64,000 bases of DNA from Flavobacterium psychrolimnae (GCF_003312425.1 NZ_QNUX01000001.1:62001-126000), one strand, 5' to 3'. Shown: positions 8,272 to 17,900, counted from the stretch's first letter. Program-made: numbers and translations. Notes: generated by a model not told the origin, from the letters alone.

Positions 8272-8685
8272 ATGAAAACATTTAAATTAGAAAACGAGCC
8301 TAAAATTGAAACCGGATTCAAAACACCGGATCATTATTTTGAAAATTTTTCAGTCAAAATGATGCAGCAATTGCCTGCGAGTGAACCAAAAGTTATTTCT
8401 ATTTTTCAAAAAAGAAAAAATTTAATTCTGATGGTTGCAGCCGTTCTGGTACTTGCGCTGATGATTCCAATTTTTAATTATTCATCTGCCAGCAGCAATG
8501 AATTGGATTCAACTGAATTAGAAAATTACATAACCTATCAATCTAACGTAAATCAATATGATTTGATAAGTGGTCTAGAAACGGAAGATATTAACAACAT
8601 GAATACAAGTATTGCAATAGAAGATGAAGCGATAGAAGATCTTTTATCTGGAAATTCAAATCTGGAAAATCTTATTTTAGAATAA
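8272..8685 (+). CDS. Putative membrane partner (anti-sigma-like) of the ECF sigma factor
   Basis: The 137-residue product has one transmembrane helix (about 50-69, LILMVAAVLVLALMIPIF), a basic cytoplasmic N-terminal part and an acidic outer part. The N-terminal GFKTPDHYFENFSVKMM resembles the short P-x-x-YF motif found in small membrane proteins encoded after ECF sigma genes in Bacteroidota. It lacks a recognisable zinc-binding anti-sigma domain. Position (32 bases after the sigma gene) and topology make an anti-sigma or sensor role likely, but this is inference from context. Confidence 0.55.
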   Translation: MKTFKLENEPKIETGFKTPDHYFENFSVKMMQQLPASEPKVISIFQKRKNLILMVAAVLVLALMIPIFNYSSASSNELDSTELENYITYQSNVNQYDLISGLETEDINNMNTSIAIEDEAIEDLLSGNSNLENLILE

Positions 8686-8727
8686 ATAACAAACATGCTC
8701 AATAAGCTTTAATTAAAAAATAACAAA

Positions 8728-9186
8728 ATGAACGTTAGAAAATTATTACCACTACTCTTTTTATTTGTTTCATTCAGCTTTTACGCTCAGAGCGAAAGTA
8801 TGAAAGAAAAAAAAGAAAAAATAAAAGCGTTGAAAGTAGCTTTTTTCACAACAGAGCTTGAATTGACAGGCAATGAGGCTGAAAAGTTCTGGCCGCTTTA
8901 CAACACATTTGATGACAAACAATTTGAATTAAGACATCAAAAAATGCGCGCTTATATGAAAAGAATGAGTGATGGCTCATTAGATAAAATATCTGAAAAA
9001 GAAGCTAATAATTTCTTAGTTCAAATGGAAGATACTGAAGAAGAATTATTTTTACTTCGAAAAAAGTTTACACAAAATTTGCGAGGCGTATTACCCTCAG
9101 TAAAAATCATTAAACTTAGAAAGGCTGAAGAAGATTTCAACAGAAAATTGCTTCATCAATATCGCAATAAAGGCCCAAAAAAATAA
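8728..9186 (+). CDS. Exported helical protein of the ECF operon
   Basis: The 152-residue product has a signal peptide (hydrophobic 7-19, cleaved near SFYAQ-SE) and then a charged, mostly helical body. KVAFFTTELELTGNEAEKFWPLYNTFDDKQF is the core, shortened here to its idea: a Spy/CpxP-like helical hairpin with an L-T-x-x-E-A-E-x-F-W-P-x-Y motif. Such proteins sense misfolded protein or metal stress in the periplasm and feed back on their sigma factor. It is the last gene of the operon and is followed by a strong terminator. The role is inferred from family resemblance and position. Confidence 0.65.
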   Translation: MNVRKLLPLLFLFVSFSFYAQSESMKEKKEKIKALKVAFFTTELELTGNEAEKFWPLYNTFDDKQFELRHQKMRAYMKRMSDGSLDKISEKEANNFLVQMEDTEEELFLLRKKFTQNLRGVLPSVKIIKLRKAEEDFNRKLLHQYRNKGPKK

Positions 9187-9211
9187 TTGCTTTTTATTTT
9201 ATTAGTTCAAC

Positions 9212-9253
9212 AAAAACCTAAGCATTGGATAAAATCTATTGCTTAGGTTTTTT
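9212..9253. terminator. Bidirectional terminator
   Basis: CCTAAGCA (9217-9224) pairs with TGCTTAGG (9240-9247), flanked by five A and six T. It separates two convergent genes, and the T-run overlaps the last codon of the minus-strand gene. Confidence 0.85.
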
Positions 9254-10313
9254 ATTTAAAGTTGAGGCGAATCATTTTATTTTGCCCAGCAGCAATAGCG
9301 GTTTTTTCATCCAGAAAGCGAATTGTATTAAATGTGGAATCGGATGATAATTGTTTCCATGAAGCCCCACTATCCGATGAATAATATATTCCTGAAGTCC
9401 CTACAGTTACAAGTCCTTTGCCGTTACTTTTAGGAACATACTGCACACAAGATGCATACCCAAAACCTTCATTTTCAGCTACAAGTTTCCATGTTTTGCC
9501 TCCATCAATTGTACTGGCTTTATTGGAGAAATTCTGATTTCGGATTTCATAATCTCCCCCAGCAACAAATCCGATATTTGCATCATAAAAGTCAGCCGTA
9601 AAAATTCCGGTCATAGCTTTTCCTTGCACAATTGGAGTTTCATAAACCGACCAACTATTTCCTCTATCAGAGGAATAAAAAACCCGCGATTTTTTTCCAC
9701 CAGAAACAATCCACGTATGGTTTCCTTTGACTACAACATTAGTATTACTGGCCGCAAAAGCAGCCTCACCATCCATCACTTTCGGTAATTTATCACATGG
9801 GATTTTATTCCACGAATTCCCTCCGTCGCGTGTATTAATTATGTTGAGACAATCAGCAATTGGATCTCCCATGGCTATTCCTTCTTTATCATCCCAAAAC
9901 TGCATACTATCATAAAAGACTTTTTCATGATTTTCCTGATACACTACTCTTGCTTCCTTACCCACTTTTGAAATTTGGTACAATAAGGCAGGATTTGCAA
10001 CATTCAGAATAAAAACATGCTTAGCTGTTTGAGCAATACTTCTAAATTCAAGTTTTAAAGAATCCTTGGTAATTTTGTTCTCTATTTTCTGATTGGTATC
10101 TAAATTATAAAAACCATATCTACCTTTATCTGCAGCGTACCAAATTTTATTTTTATCCATTTGAATCGCTCGAATACTTATTTTATCTTGAAATAACGTA
10201 TCAATTTTCACAGATTGAAAATTAACAATATTTGAACTTAAAGATTCATAAGCACCTGTTTTACAAGACACAAACACAATTAAAACCAATAGAATTAAAA
10301 AAATATTTTTCAT
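9252..10313 (-). CDS. BNR/Asp-box repeat lipoprotein, Ycf48-like
   Basis: The 353-residue product has a lipoprotein signal (LLVLIVFVSC, lipidated cysteine 17). It then forms a beta-propeller with at least four Asp-box motifs of the form S/T-x-D-x-G-x-x-W: TRDGGNSWNKI, SSDRGNSWSVY, TIDGGKTWKLV and SSDSGASWKQL. Related sequences carry names such as oxidoreductase or photosystem stability factor, but nothing here supports catalysis. It is probably an outer-membrane or periplasmic surface protein involved in binding or assembly. No promoter box is evident upstream. Confidence 0.75.
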   Translation of the reverse strand: MKNIFLILLVLIVFVSCKTGAYESLSSNIVNFQSVKIDTLFQDKISIRAIQMDKNKIWYAADKGRYGFYNLDTNQKIENKITKDSLKLEFRSIAQTAKHVFILNVANPALLYQISKVGKEARVVYQENHEKVFYDSMQFWDDKEGIAMGDPIADCLNIINTRDGGNSWNKIPCDKLPKVMDGEAAFAASNTNVVVKGNHTWIVSGGKKSRVFYSSDRGNSWSVYETPIVQGKAMTGIFTADFYDANIGFVAGGDYEIRNQNFSNKASTIDGGKTWKLVAENEGFGYASCVQYVPKSNGKGLVTVGTSGIYYSSDSGASWKQLSSDSTFNTIRFLDEKTAIAAGQNKMIRLNFK

Positions 10314-10430
10314 TTTTTATACATTTTAGGGCTAATTTACAATTAATAATATAAATACAGATAGAGACTAATATTTATTGGCACAGTAATTGAATATTGA
10401 AAAAAAAGGGAAAACTTAATCCAATTTATT

Positions 10431-11840
10431 ATGAAAACGAAACTACTATTATTGAGTCTATTGACTTCTGTTTTCGCAACACAAATTCAAGCGCAAGATA
10501 GAACATCAGTAAATGCCATGAATGCTGAAATCAGCGATAATCTTGATTTGAGAGCTGTTGCTTCTATTTTTGGCGAATCTAGAGACCTACAGGATTTTGA
10601 AAGACGCTTGAACGATCCTAAACTTCAGATATCAAATTTAGATTTAAATAATGATAATGAAGTTGATTATTTACGGGTTATAGAAACCGTGGAAAACAGA
10701 ACACATTTAATCATTGTTCAATCCGTAATTGATCAAGATGTATACCAAGATGTTGCCACGATTGATGTCGAAAAAGACAGAAATAATAAAATCCACGTAC
10801 AAGTAGTAGGAGATGTTTTCATGTATGGCGAAAATTACATTTACGAACCCGTTTATTACACTACTCCTGTAATTTATGCTTCATTCTGGTCTAATAATTA
10901 CCGTCCCTATTACTCAACTTGGAACTGGGGCTATTATCCTTCCTATTATTATGCATGGAATCCATTTCCAGTATTCCGTTACAGAAATAACATAAATATT
11001 AATTTGAATATCAATAACAATTATAATTATGTAACTAATAGAAGAAGCAATCGAGCAGTTGTTTTATACAATTCAAGACGTTCCAATGGATACGAAAGAC
11101 AAAATCCAAACTATTCATTCTCACGAAGAAACGCTACTGTTGCAAATCGATATGAATTAGATCAAAGAAGAGTTTCAAGAAATGATAGTGGATATTCTAA
11201 TAGAAGAGCCATTACCTCAAGAGACAATTCTCTTAACAGAACTAGCCCTTCAAGAGGAGGAGTTACTCCGCAAAGATCAGGTTCTTCAAGAGATTATTCT
11301 CAAAACAGATCCGATCGTTCTAATCAGTCAGTGCCTCAAAGAGGAAATTCTCAGAGAGATTATTCTCAAAATAGAAATAGTTCTTCTGAACAAGCAACTC
11401 CTCAAAGAGGAAATTCTCAGAGAGATTATTCTCAAAACAGAACTAGTCCTTCTACTCAGGCAGCGCCTCAAAGAGGGAATTCTCCGAGAGAATATTCGCA
11501 AAACAGAACTAGTCCTTCTACACAGGCAATGCCTCAAAGAGGAAATTCACAGAGAGATTATTCTCAAAACAGAACTAGTCCTTCTATTCAGGATGCTCCT
11601 CAAAGAGGAAATTCGCAAAGAGATTATTCTCAAAACAGAACCAGTCCTTCTACACAGGCAATGCCTCAAAGAGGGAATTCACAGAGAGATTATTCTCAAA
11701 ACAGAACTAGTACTTCTAGACAAGCTGCACCACAAAGAGCAGAGTCTCAAAGCAGAGGGAATTCTTCAAGAGAATCAGCGCCACAAAGGTCAGAAAGTCA
11801 AAGAGGTAATTCTTCCAGAAACGACAATAGAAGATCTTAA
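10431..11840 (+). CDS. Secreted protein with a 22-residue tandem repeat
   Basis: The 469-residue product has a signal peptide (cleaved near IQAQ-DR) and an N-terminal domain (about 25-130) with a calcium-loop-like DLNNDNEVDYLRV. A Tyr/Trp/Asn-rich part follows (about 140-200), then a long Arg/Ser/Gln/Asn-rich tail. The tail holds six exact-length units of 22 residues (residues 302-433, consensus PQRGNSQRDYSQNRTSPSTQ plus two), flanked by degraded copies. The tail is basic and probably disordered, suitable for nucleic acid or polysaccharide binding. Function is unknown. The repeats keep two other frames open, which creates false ORFs on both strands. Confidence 0.7.
   Translation: MKTKLLLLSLLTSVFATQIQAQDRTSVNAMNAEISDNLDLRAVASIFGESRDLQDFERRLNDPKLQISNLDLNNDNEVDYLRVIETVENRTHLIIVQSVIDQDVYQDVATIDVEKDRNNKIHVQVVGDVFMYGENYIYEPVYYTTPVIYASFWSNNYRPYYSTWNWGYYPSYYYAWNPFPVFRYRNNININLNINNNYNYVTNRRSNRAVVLYNSRRSNGYERQNPNYSFSRRNATVANRYELDQRRVSRNDSGYSNRRAITSRDNSLNRTSPSRGGVTPQRSGSSRDYSQNRSDRSNQSVPQRGNSQRDYSQNRNSSSEQATPQRGNSQRDYSQNRTSPSTQAAPQRGNSPREYSQNRTSPSTQAMPQRGNSQRDYSQNRTSPSIQDAPQRGNSQRDYSQNRTSPSTQAMPQRGNSQRDYSQNRTSTSRQAAPQRAESQSRGNSSRESAPQRSESQRGNSSRNDNRRS
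11334..11729 (+). repeat. Six tandem 66-bp repeats inside the secreted-protein gene
   Basis: Units begin at 11334, 11400, 11466, 11532, 11598 and 11664, each starting CCTCAAAGAG. The length of 66 is a multiple of three, so copy-number changes would keep the reading frame. Shortened, diverged copies lie on both sides. Confidence 0.95.
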
Positions 11841-11863
11841 AAACACTTCACCTTAAAATAGAT

Positions 11864-11892
11864 AACACGGCTATACAAGCCGTGTTTTTTTA
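11864..11892 (+). terminator. Intrinsic terminator after the repeat-protein gene
   Basis: AACACGGCT (11864-11872) pairs with AGCCGTGTT (11878-11886), with a 5-base loop and a T-run. Confidence 0.9.
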
Positions 11893-11927
11893 TTATATAA
11901 AAAACAGTTAATTTATTTTTAAAAGTG

Positions 11928-11935
11928 TAAATTTG
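11928..11935 (+). promoter_or_regulatory. -7 box for kup
   Basis: TAAATTTG fits TAnnTTTG, 22 bases before the kup ATG. Confidence 0.5.
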
Positions 11936-11957
11936 ACCAGTTTTTTAAAAAAATTTC

Positions 11958-13919
11958 ATGAGCACTTCACACAAAAACCTCCATAGTAAATGGACATTAG
12001 GTGGATTATTAATTTCATTGGGAATAATTTACGGCGATATTGGAACTTCGCCATTGTATGTAATGAAGGCCATACTTGGTGATCATATCATTGATGCTGA
12101 TATTGTTTTAGGAGGAATATCCTGCGTTTTTTGGACACTTACTTTACAAACTACTATAAAGTACGTAATTATAACTCTAAGTGCTGATAATCATGGTGAG
12201 GGCGGTATTTTTGCTTTATATGCTTTAGTTAAAAAGACAAAAATACAATGGTTAATAGTCCCCGCAATCATCGGGGGAAGTGCCTTGCTCGCTGACGGAA
12301 TTATTACACCTCCAATCTCTGTATCCTCTGCCGTTGAAGGTATTAGAACCTACTATCCTGAAATAAATACAATTCCAATTGTTATTGGTATTTTATTTAT
12401 ACTTTTTACCATTCAACAATTTGGAACTAAATTAGTCGGCAAATTCTTTGCGCCCATGATGTTGATTTGGTTTGGAATGTTAGCAGTTTTGGGGTCTATC
12501 CAAATCGCGCAACATACTGATGTTTTTAGAGCAATTAATCCCTATTACGCTTATCATTTATTGACCATTCATCCCGAAGGTTTTTTTGTTCTAGGATTTG
12601 TATTCCTTTGTACAACTGGTGCTGAAGCATTGTACTCTGATATGGGACATTGCGGACGAAAAAACATCAGAATTAGCTGGATTTTTGTAAAAACAGCTTT
12701 AGTTCTTAATTATTTTGGACAAGCAGCCTATTTAATTCAGCATGAAGGTGAAACATTACAAAGCTTAGGCGGAAAAAATGGAAATCCTTTTTACCTTATA
12801 ATGCCCGATTGGTTTCAGCCGATAGGAATTGTAATCGCTACGCTGGCTGCTGTAATTGCTTCACAAGCATTGATAAGCGGCTCTTTTACCTTGATAAATG
12901 AGGCGATGCGATTGAATTTTTGGCCTAAAGTAAAAATTAAATATCCTACTGAATTAAAAGGGCAATTATACATTCCATCAATAAACTGGTTGCTGTTTTT
13001 AGGATGTGTTGGAATCGTTTTGCACTTTGAAGAATCCAGTAATATGGAACATGCTTACGGACTAGCTATCATTTTATGTATGATTATGACGACAATTTTG
13101 CTTAATTTTTATTTGATAATGAAAAGAGTAAAATTGTATTTTATTATACCATTGATTAGTATTTATTTAGCAATTGAGTTTAGTTTTTTGGCCGCCAATA
13201 TTACTAAATTCGCTGACGGTGGTTATGTAACGCTTTTTATCGCAATCACTTTAATTAGTATAATGACAATTTGGTATCTAGCGAAAAAAATTAACAAGAG
13301 CTATACGAAAATCGTTAAAATTGAAGATTACAAAAAAGTTCTGGTTGAATTAAGTGCTGACTTATCTATTCCAAAATATGCAACACATTTAGTTTACATG
13401 ACCAATGCAGGAAGAACAGACGAAATAGAAGAAAAAGTAATGTATTCTATTTTACAAAAAAGACCTAAAAGAGCTGATATATATTGGTTCGTTCATGTCA
13501 ATATTTTAACAGAACCCTACAAAACTGAATATAAAGTTACCGAAATTGTCAAAGATGATTTGTATCGTGTAGACTTCAATTTAGGATTTAGAGAACCTAC
13601 AAAAATTAACTTGATGTTTAAAGAAGTTATCAAGGATATGGTACAAAAAGGTGAAATGGATATTACCAGCAGATATGAGTCTTTGAATAAAAACAACATC
13701 ATTGGTGATTTCAAATTTGTTTTATCCGAAAAATTCCTTTCGAATGATAGTGACTTGAGATGGCATGAAAAAATAATTATGAATTCTTATTTCTTAATTA
13801 AAAAATTGAGTTTATCCGAAGAGAGAGCTTTTGGCCTGGACAGTAGCTCCGTAAAAGTAGAGAAATTCCCAATGGTTCTCCATGCACCTGAAAAAATAGG
13901 ATTGACAAGAGTAAAATAA
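11958..13919 (+). CDS. kup: Kup-family potassium uptake protein
   Basis: The 653-residue protein begins with the Kup signature region (LGGLLISLGIIYGDIGTSPLYVMK). About twelve transmembrane helices follow, then a cytoplasmic C-terminal domain from about residue 455. DNHGEGGIFALYALV and LADGIITPPISVSSAVEG are diagnostic. Kup is a proton-coupled K+ importer of the inner membrane, important when the Trk system is insufficient, for example at low pH or low K+. Length matches the family (about 620-660). It is monocistronic, with its own promoter box and a strong terminator. Confidence 0.95.
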   Translation: MSTSHKNLHSKWTLGGLLISLGIIYGDIGTSPLYVMKAILGDHIIDADIVLGGISCVFWTLTLQTTIKYVIITLSADNHGEGGIFALYALVKKTKIQWLIVPAIIGGSALLADGIITPPISVSSAVEGIRTYYPEINTIPIVIGILFILFTIQQFGTKLVGKFFAPMMLIWFGMLAVLGSIQIAQHTDVFRAINPYYAYHLLTIHPEGFFVLGFVFLCTTGAEALYSDMGHCGRKNIRISWIFVKTALVLNYFGQAAYLIQHEGETLQSLGGKNGNPFYLIMPDWFQPIGIVIATLAAVIASQALISGSFTLINEAMRLNFWPKVKIKYPTELKGQLYIPSINWLLFLGCVGIVLHFEESSNMEHAYGLAIILCMIMTTILLNFYLIMKRVKLYFIIPLISIYLAIEFSFLAANITKFADGGYVTLFIAITLISIMTIWYLAKKINKSYTKIVKIEDYKKVLVELSADLSIPKYATHLVYMTNAGRTDEIEEKVMYSILQKRPKRADIYWFVHVNILTEPYKTEYKVTEIVKDDLYRVDFNLGFREPTKINLMFKEVIKDMVQKGEMDITSRYESLNKNNIIGDFKFVLSEKFLSNDSDLRWHEKIIMNSYFLIKKLSLSEERAFGLDSSSVKVEKFPMVLHAPEKIGLTRVK

Positions 13920-13944
13920 TTTTTTTGCTTTTAAAATGATCCAT

Positions 13945-13974
13945 AAAACACTGTAGTAGTACAGTGTTTTTTTT
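13945..13974 (+). terminator. Intrinsic terminator after kup
   Basis: AAAACACTGTA / TACAGTGTTTT form a perfect 11-bp stem with a GTAG loop and a T-run. Confidence 0.9.
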
Positions 13975-14033
13975 GTCAGAAAATTTAAAAACAACATTCA
14001 TTATTAAAAATATAACATTCAATCAATTAATAG

Positions 14034-14041
14034 TACCTTTG
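14034..14041 (+). promoter_or_regulatory. -7 box for the RsmB-like gene
   Basis: TACCTTTG fits TAnnTTTG, 17 bases before the ATG at 14059. Confidence 0.55.
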
Positions 14042-14058
14042 CACCTCAATTATTTAAA

Positions 14059-15315
14059 ATGAGATTACACAGAAATTTAGTTTACACAACAATAGATGCT
14101 TTAAACGCCATTTTTAACGAAGGTGAATATGCTGATAAAGTAGTTGCCAGATCCTTAAAAAAAGACAAACGTTGGGGAAGCTCTGACAGAAAGTTTGTTG
14201 CCGAAACCATCTACGAAATAGTACGATGGAAAAGACTATACGCAGAAATAGCCGAGGTAAAAGAACCATTTGACAGAGACAACCTTTGGAGAATGTTTTC
14301 TGTTTGGGCAGTATTAAGAGGATATCCTATTCCGGATTGGCGTCAACTGGAAGGAACTCCTGAACGAAAAATAAAAGGGCGTTTTGACGAACTTTCTAAA
14401 GTGAGAGCTCTAAAAGAATCTATTCCGGACTGGATGGATGAATTGGGAGTTAAGGAATTAGGGGAGAAAGTTTGGGCAACTGAAATTGCAGCTCAAAACC
14501 AACCTGCTAAAGTAATATTAAGAGTAAATACACTTAAGACAACTAGAGAAGCGCTACGTGCTATTTTGATGGATTTAAACATTGAGACAGAAACGTTGAA
14601 AAATCAGCCGGATGCTTTGGTACTGAAAGAAAGAGCCAATGTTTTCCTTACTGATGCTTTCAAACAAGGTTTCTTTGAAGTTCAAGATGCCAATTCACAG
14701 TTAGTAGCTGCTTTCCTTGATGTAAAACCAGGAATGCGTGTTGTGGATACATGTGCTGGTGCCGGTGGAAAAACGTTACACATTGCTTCTTTGATGGAAA
14801 ACAAAGGACAATTAATCGCTATGGATTTGTATGAAAGCAAACTGAAGCAATTAAAAATCAGAGCTAAAAGAGACGGTGCTTTTAACATTGAATACCGAAT
14901 CATTGACTCGACAAAAATCATCAAAAAATTACACGAAAAAGCGGACCGAGTTTTAATTGACGCGCCTTGTAGTGGTTTAGGAGTTTTGAAAAGAAATCCT
15001 GATGCTAAATGGAAATTGAAACCGGAATTTATTGATAATATCCGTAAAGTACAATCGGAAGTTTTAGAAAGCTATTCTAAAATTGTAAAACCGGGCGGAA
15101 AATTAGTGTACGCCACTTGTTCTATATTGCCATCAGAAAATCAAGAACAAATTGCTCGCTTTTTGACTACTGATATTGGAAAACAATTCAACTTTATAAA
15201 AGACCAAAAAATCTTGGCTTCAGAATCTGGTTTTGACGGATTCTATATGGCTTTATTAGAAAGAAAAGAAAGCTCAGAACAAAAAGAAAAGAGAGTACAA
15301 AAAGAAATAGAATAG
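14059..15315 (+). CDS. RsmB/NOL1-NOP2-Sun family RNA (cytosine-5) methyltransferase
   Basis: The 418-residue protein has an NusB-like N-terminal region and a Rossmann methyltransferase domain. The SAM motif is DTCAGAGGKTLHIA. The two cysteines used by RNA m5C methyltransferases are in DAPCSGLGVLKRNPD (motif IV) and YATCSILPSENQEQI (motif VI, the nucleophile). It most probably methylates 16S rRNA C967 (RsmB) or another rRNA or tRNA cytosine. The sequence alone does not decide the target, so I give no symbol. It is monocistronic, between its own promoter box and a perfect terminator. Confidence 0.9.
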   Translation: MRLHRNLVYTTIDALNAIFNEGEYADKVVARSLKKDKRWGSSDRKFVAETIYEIVRWKRLYAEIAEVKEPFDRDNLWRMFSVWAVLRGYPIPDWRQLEGTPERKIKGRFDELSKVRALKESIPDWMDELGVKELGEKVWATEIAAQNQPAKVILRVNTLKTTREALRAILMDLNIETETLKNQPDALVLKERANVFLTDAFKQGFFEVQDANSQLVAAFLDVKPGMRVVDTCAGAGGKTLHIASLMENKGQLIAMDLYESKLKQLKIRAKRDGAFNIEYRIIDSTKIIKKLHEKADRVLIDAPCSGLGVLKRNPDAKWKLKPEFIDNIRKVQSEVLESYSKIVKPGGKLVYATCSILPSENQEQIARFLTTDIGKQFNFIKDQKILASESGFDGFYMALLERKESSEQKEKRVQKEIE

Positions 15316-15343
15316 AATATAGATTTTTGAATCTTGAATTCAC

Positions 15344-15377
15344 AAAAAAAGTCCTCGAAATTTCGAGGACTTTTTTT
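15344..15377. terminator. Perfect bidirectional terminator palindrome
   Basis: Seven A, GTCCTCGAAA, its exact complement TTTCGAGGAC, then seven T: a 34-bp perfect palindrome between the methyltransferase gene and the convergent rho gene. It can serve both. Confidence 0.9.
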
Positions 15378-15452
15378 ATGAAATTATTTTTTTTTAGTTT
15401 AATCTTTTTCTAACCTTAAACATTAAACTAAAAAAACTTGGAACTTTTTTAA

Positions 15453-17243
15453 TTAATCATTCATCGAGATTAAAAACTCTTCGTTATTTTTCGTTTTCTT
15501 GAAACGATCATTAATAAAATCCATTGCTTCCACCGGATTCATGTCAGAAAGGTATTTTCTCATAATCCACATTCTTTGCAATGTTTTTTGGTCTAATAAC
15601 ATATCATCACGTCTTGTACTTGAAGAGGTCAAATCGATAGCCGGGAAAATACGTTTATTAGCAATTTTTCTGTCTAATTGCAATTCCATATTACCAGTAC
15701 CTTTAAATTCTTCGAAAATAACTTCGTCCATTTTCGAACCGGTTTCTGTTAATGCAGTAGCAATAATACTCAATGAACCACCGTTTTCCACATTACGTGC
15801 CGCTCCAAAGAAACGTTTTGGTTTTTGCAATGCATTCGCATCCACACCACCACTTAATACTTTTCCTGAAGCAGGCTGAACAGTATTATAGGCTCTAGCC
15901 AAACGCGTAATCGAATCCAATAAAATCACTACATCGTGACCACATTCTACTAATCGTTTTGCTTTTTCAAGAACGATATTTGCAATTTTTACATGCTCTT
16001 GTGGTTCTCTGTCAAATGTAGAAGCAATTACTTCGCCACGTACACTGCGTTGCATATCCGTAACCTCTTCCGGACGTTCATCAATCAATAAAACTATCAA
16101 ATATACTTCAGGATGATTTGCAGCAATTGCATTGGCAATTTCCTTCAGCAACATCGTTTTACCGGTTTTAGGCTGTGCCACAATCATTCCACGTTGTCCT
16201 TTTCCTATTGGTGAAAACAAATCGATAATTCTAGTTGAAATCGTGCTTTGTTTTTCGGCCAATTTGAATTTTTCCGATGGAAAAACCGGCGTTAAATGTT
16301 CGAATGAAACTCGGTCACGAACCACTTGAGGATCGTGTCCGTTTATTTTTAAAACTCTAACTAACGGGAAAAATTTCTCTCCTTCTTTTGGCGGACGAAC
16401 CACACCTTTTACAGTATCTCCGGTTTTAAGACCGAACAATCTGATTTGTGAAGTCGATAAATAAATATCATCAGGCGAAGCCAAATAGTTGTAATCTGAA
16501 GAACGCAAGAAACCATATCCGTCAGGCATCATTTCCAGAACGCCTTCGCTTTCTATAATTCCGTCAAATTCAAAATCAGAAGCAGCGAAATTGCTTTTCT
16601 TATTTTTGAAATTTGGATTTTGATTTCCGTTACCATTTCCGTTTTGATTTGGATTTGGATTTGCGTTAGGATTCTGTTTGTGTAATTGATTTGGATTTAT
16701 CTTTTTTATTGGAGCAACAGGAACTTCTGCTTTTTCATCAGTTGCTGTATCTGAAGCTAACACATTCTCTATGTTTGTGTCTTTTACCTCTTCTTTATCC
16801 TTTTTTAATGCAATTTTCTTTTCGTAAGCTGATTTATTAAACTTAATCACCTTGTCTGCTTTTTTCTCAGTAACCAAAGGCTCTTGAACTGAAACTGCTT
16901 CTTGTTCTTTTGGCATTTCTTCCAAAGAAAAACTATTTTCAACAGGAGTACTTTCTTCTACATTACTATCTTCCGTTTCAAACAGCGTGTTTTTTGTTGT
17001 TTTCTGAATAGCTACTTTTTTCACAGGCAGTATTCTAGCTCTTTCTCTTTTCGGTTTATCCTCTTCAAGATTATTTTCTGTTTTTGTATCTAAAGTAGAT
17101 TCCGCGGTAGCCACCTGATGCTCTAAGATCTGACCGATTAAAGTCTCTTTTTTTACACCGTTAAATTTTATGGTTTTAGCTGTTTTAGCTATTTCTTGAA
17201 GCTCAGAAAGCTTCATTTCTTTTAATGCAGAAATATCAAACAT
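15453..17243 (-). CDS. rho: Transcription termination factor Rho with a long N-terminal insert
   Basis: The 596-residue protein is a hexameric RNA-dependent ATPase that ends transcription of untranslated RNA. It has the Rho_N helical domain (about 5-45) and the RNP1-like primary RNA-binding site DGYGFLRS (241-248). The P-loop AQPKTGKT is at 357-364 and the Walker B region is [15 protein letters not shown]. Compared with E. coli Rho (419), residues 46-220 are an added, charged and low-complexity insert, ending in an Asn/Pro/Gly-rich run (190-211). Such inserts are common in Bacteroidota; in Bacteroides thetaiotaomicron a comparable disordered region is reported to support phase separation. Confidence 0.96.
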   Translation of the reverse strand: MFDISALKEMKLSELQEIAKTAKTIKFNGVKKETLIGQILEHQVATAESTLDTKTENNLEEDKPKRERARILPVKKVAIQKTTKNTLFETEDSNVEESTPVENSFSLEEMPKEQEAVSVQEPLVTEKKADKVIKFNKSAYEKKIALKKDKEEVKDTNIENVLASDTATDEKAEVPVAPIKKINPNQLHKQNPNANPNPNQNGNGNGNQNPNFKNKKSNFAASDFEFDGIIESEGVLEMMPDGYGFLRSSDYNYLASPDDIYLSTSQIRLFGLKTGDTVKGVVRPPKEGEKFFPLVRVLKINGHDPQVVRDRVSFEHLTPVFPSEKFKLAEKQSTISTRIIDLFSPIGKGQRGMIVAQPKTGKTMLLKEIANAIAANHPEVYLIVLLIDERPEEVTDMQRSVRGEVIASTFDREPQEHVKIANIVLEKAKRLVECGHDVVILLDSITRLARAYNTVQPASGKVLSGGVDANALQKPKRFFGAARNVENGGSLSIIATALTETGSKMDEVIFEEFKGTGNMELQLDRKIANKRIFPAIDLTSSSTRRDDMLLDQKTLQRMWIMRKYLSDMNPVEAMDFINDRFKKTKNNEEFLISMND

Positions 17244-17400
17244 GAATGTTCTATGAGTTTAATTAATTTTTGGAAATAATGTAAAAGATAGGTAGTAAAC
17301 TTTAAATTGAATCAACCGCAGTATGAAGTGCTTACGGAATTATGATGCAATAATACGAATAAAATTTAATCAGACAATAGTATTTTTAAAAAAGAAAATA

Positions 17401-17408
17401 TATTTTTG
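17401..17408 (+). promoter_or_regulatory. -7 box for the DUF4293 gene
   Basis: TATTTTTG fits TAnnTTTG, 17 bases before the ATG at 17426. Confidence 0.5.
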
Positions 17409-17425
17409 TAAAACATATTTAACAA

Positions 17426-17839
17426 ATGATACAAAGAATTCAGACCATTTATTTACTACTTGCTTTTGTAGTTACCGGCATCTTACTATTTTTTATTCCG
17501 TTATGGACTATGAGTGATGGTAAGGAGTATTATTTTATGCAAAGCCAAGTGTATACTATACTATTAGGATTGAGTACTACGCTGACGTTGTTAAGTATTG
17601 TTTCCTATAAAAAAAGACAAAATCAATTTGTTATTGGCAGATTGAATATCATATTAAATTTGATTTTATTAGGATTGTTTGTTTATCGTTCACTAAATCT
17701 ATCTGGAGAAACACCTGCTGTTTCTGAGAAAGATATTGGGATGTTTCTACCTGTAATTGCTATCGTGTTATTAGTCTTGGCTAATAAGGCCATCAAAAAG
17801 GATGAAGATCTTGTAAAATCTGTGGACAGATTGAGGTAA
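17426..17839 (+). CDS. DUF4293 family membrane protein
   Basis: The 137-residue product opens MIQRIQTIYLLLAFVVTG, the DUF4293 hallmark, and has four hydrophobic helices (about 7-27, 43-60, 70-88 and 108-123). These proteins are restricted to Bacteroidota and commonly lie beside rho, as here. The rho gene is divergent, with 182 bases between starts. Function is unknown. Confidence 0.85.
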   Translation: MIQRIQTIYLLLAFVVTGILLFFIPLWTMSDGKEYYFMQSQVYTILLGLSTTLTLLSIVSYKKRQNQFVIGRLNIILNLILLGLFVYRSLNLSGETPAVSEKDIGMFLPVIAIVLLVLANKAIKKDEDLVKSVDRLR

Positions 17840-17870
17840 ACCTATAAATTTTAGTTTATTAGTGCGAAGG

Positions 17871-17900
17871 AAACCCGAATGTAACAATTCGGGTTTTTTT
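17871..17900 (+). terminator. Intrinsic terminator after the DUF4293 gene
   Basis: AAACCCGAAT (17871-17880) pairs with ATTCGGGTTT (17887-17896), followed by T. Confidence 0.9.

Noticed and set aside
11328..11537. Minus-strand frame within the repeats and possible CRISPR-like periodicity
   Set aside because: The 66-bp period is tandem coding repeats with no spacers. The antisense frame is a repeat shadow.
11182..11856. Long open frame overlapping the repeat protein
   Set aside because: It exists because the 66-bp repeat keeps a second frame open. The translation is a monotonous Leu/Ile/Glu/Lys text without a start context or domain.
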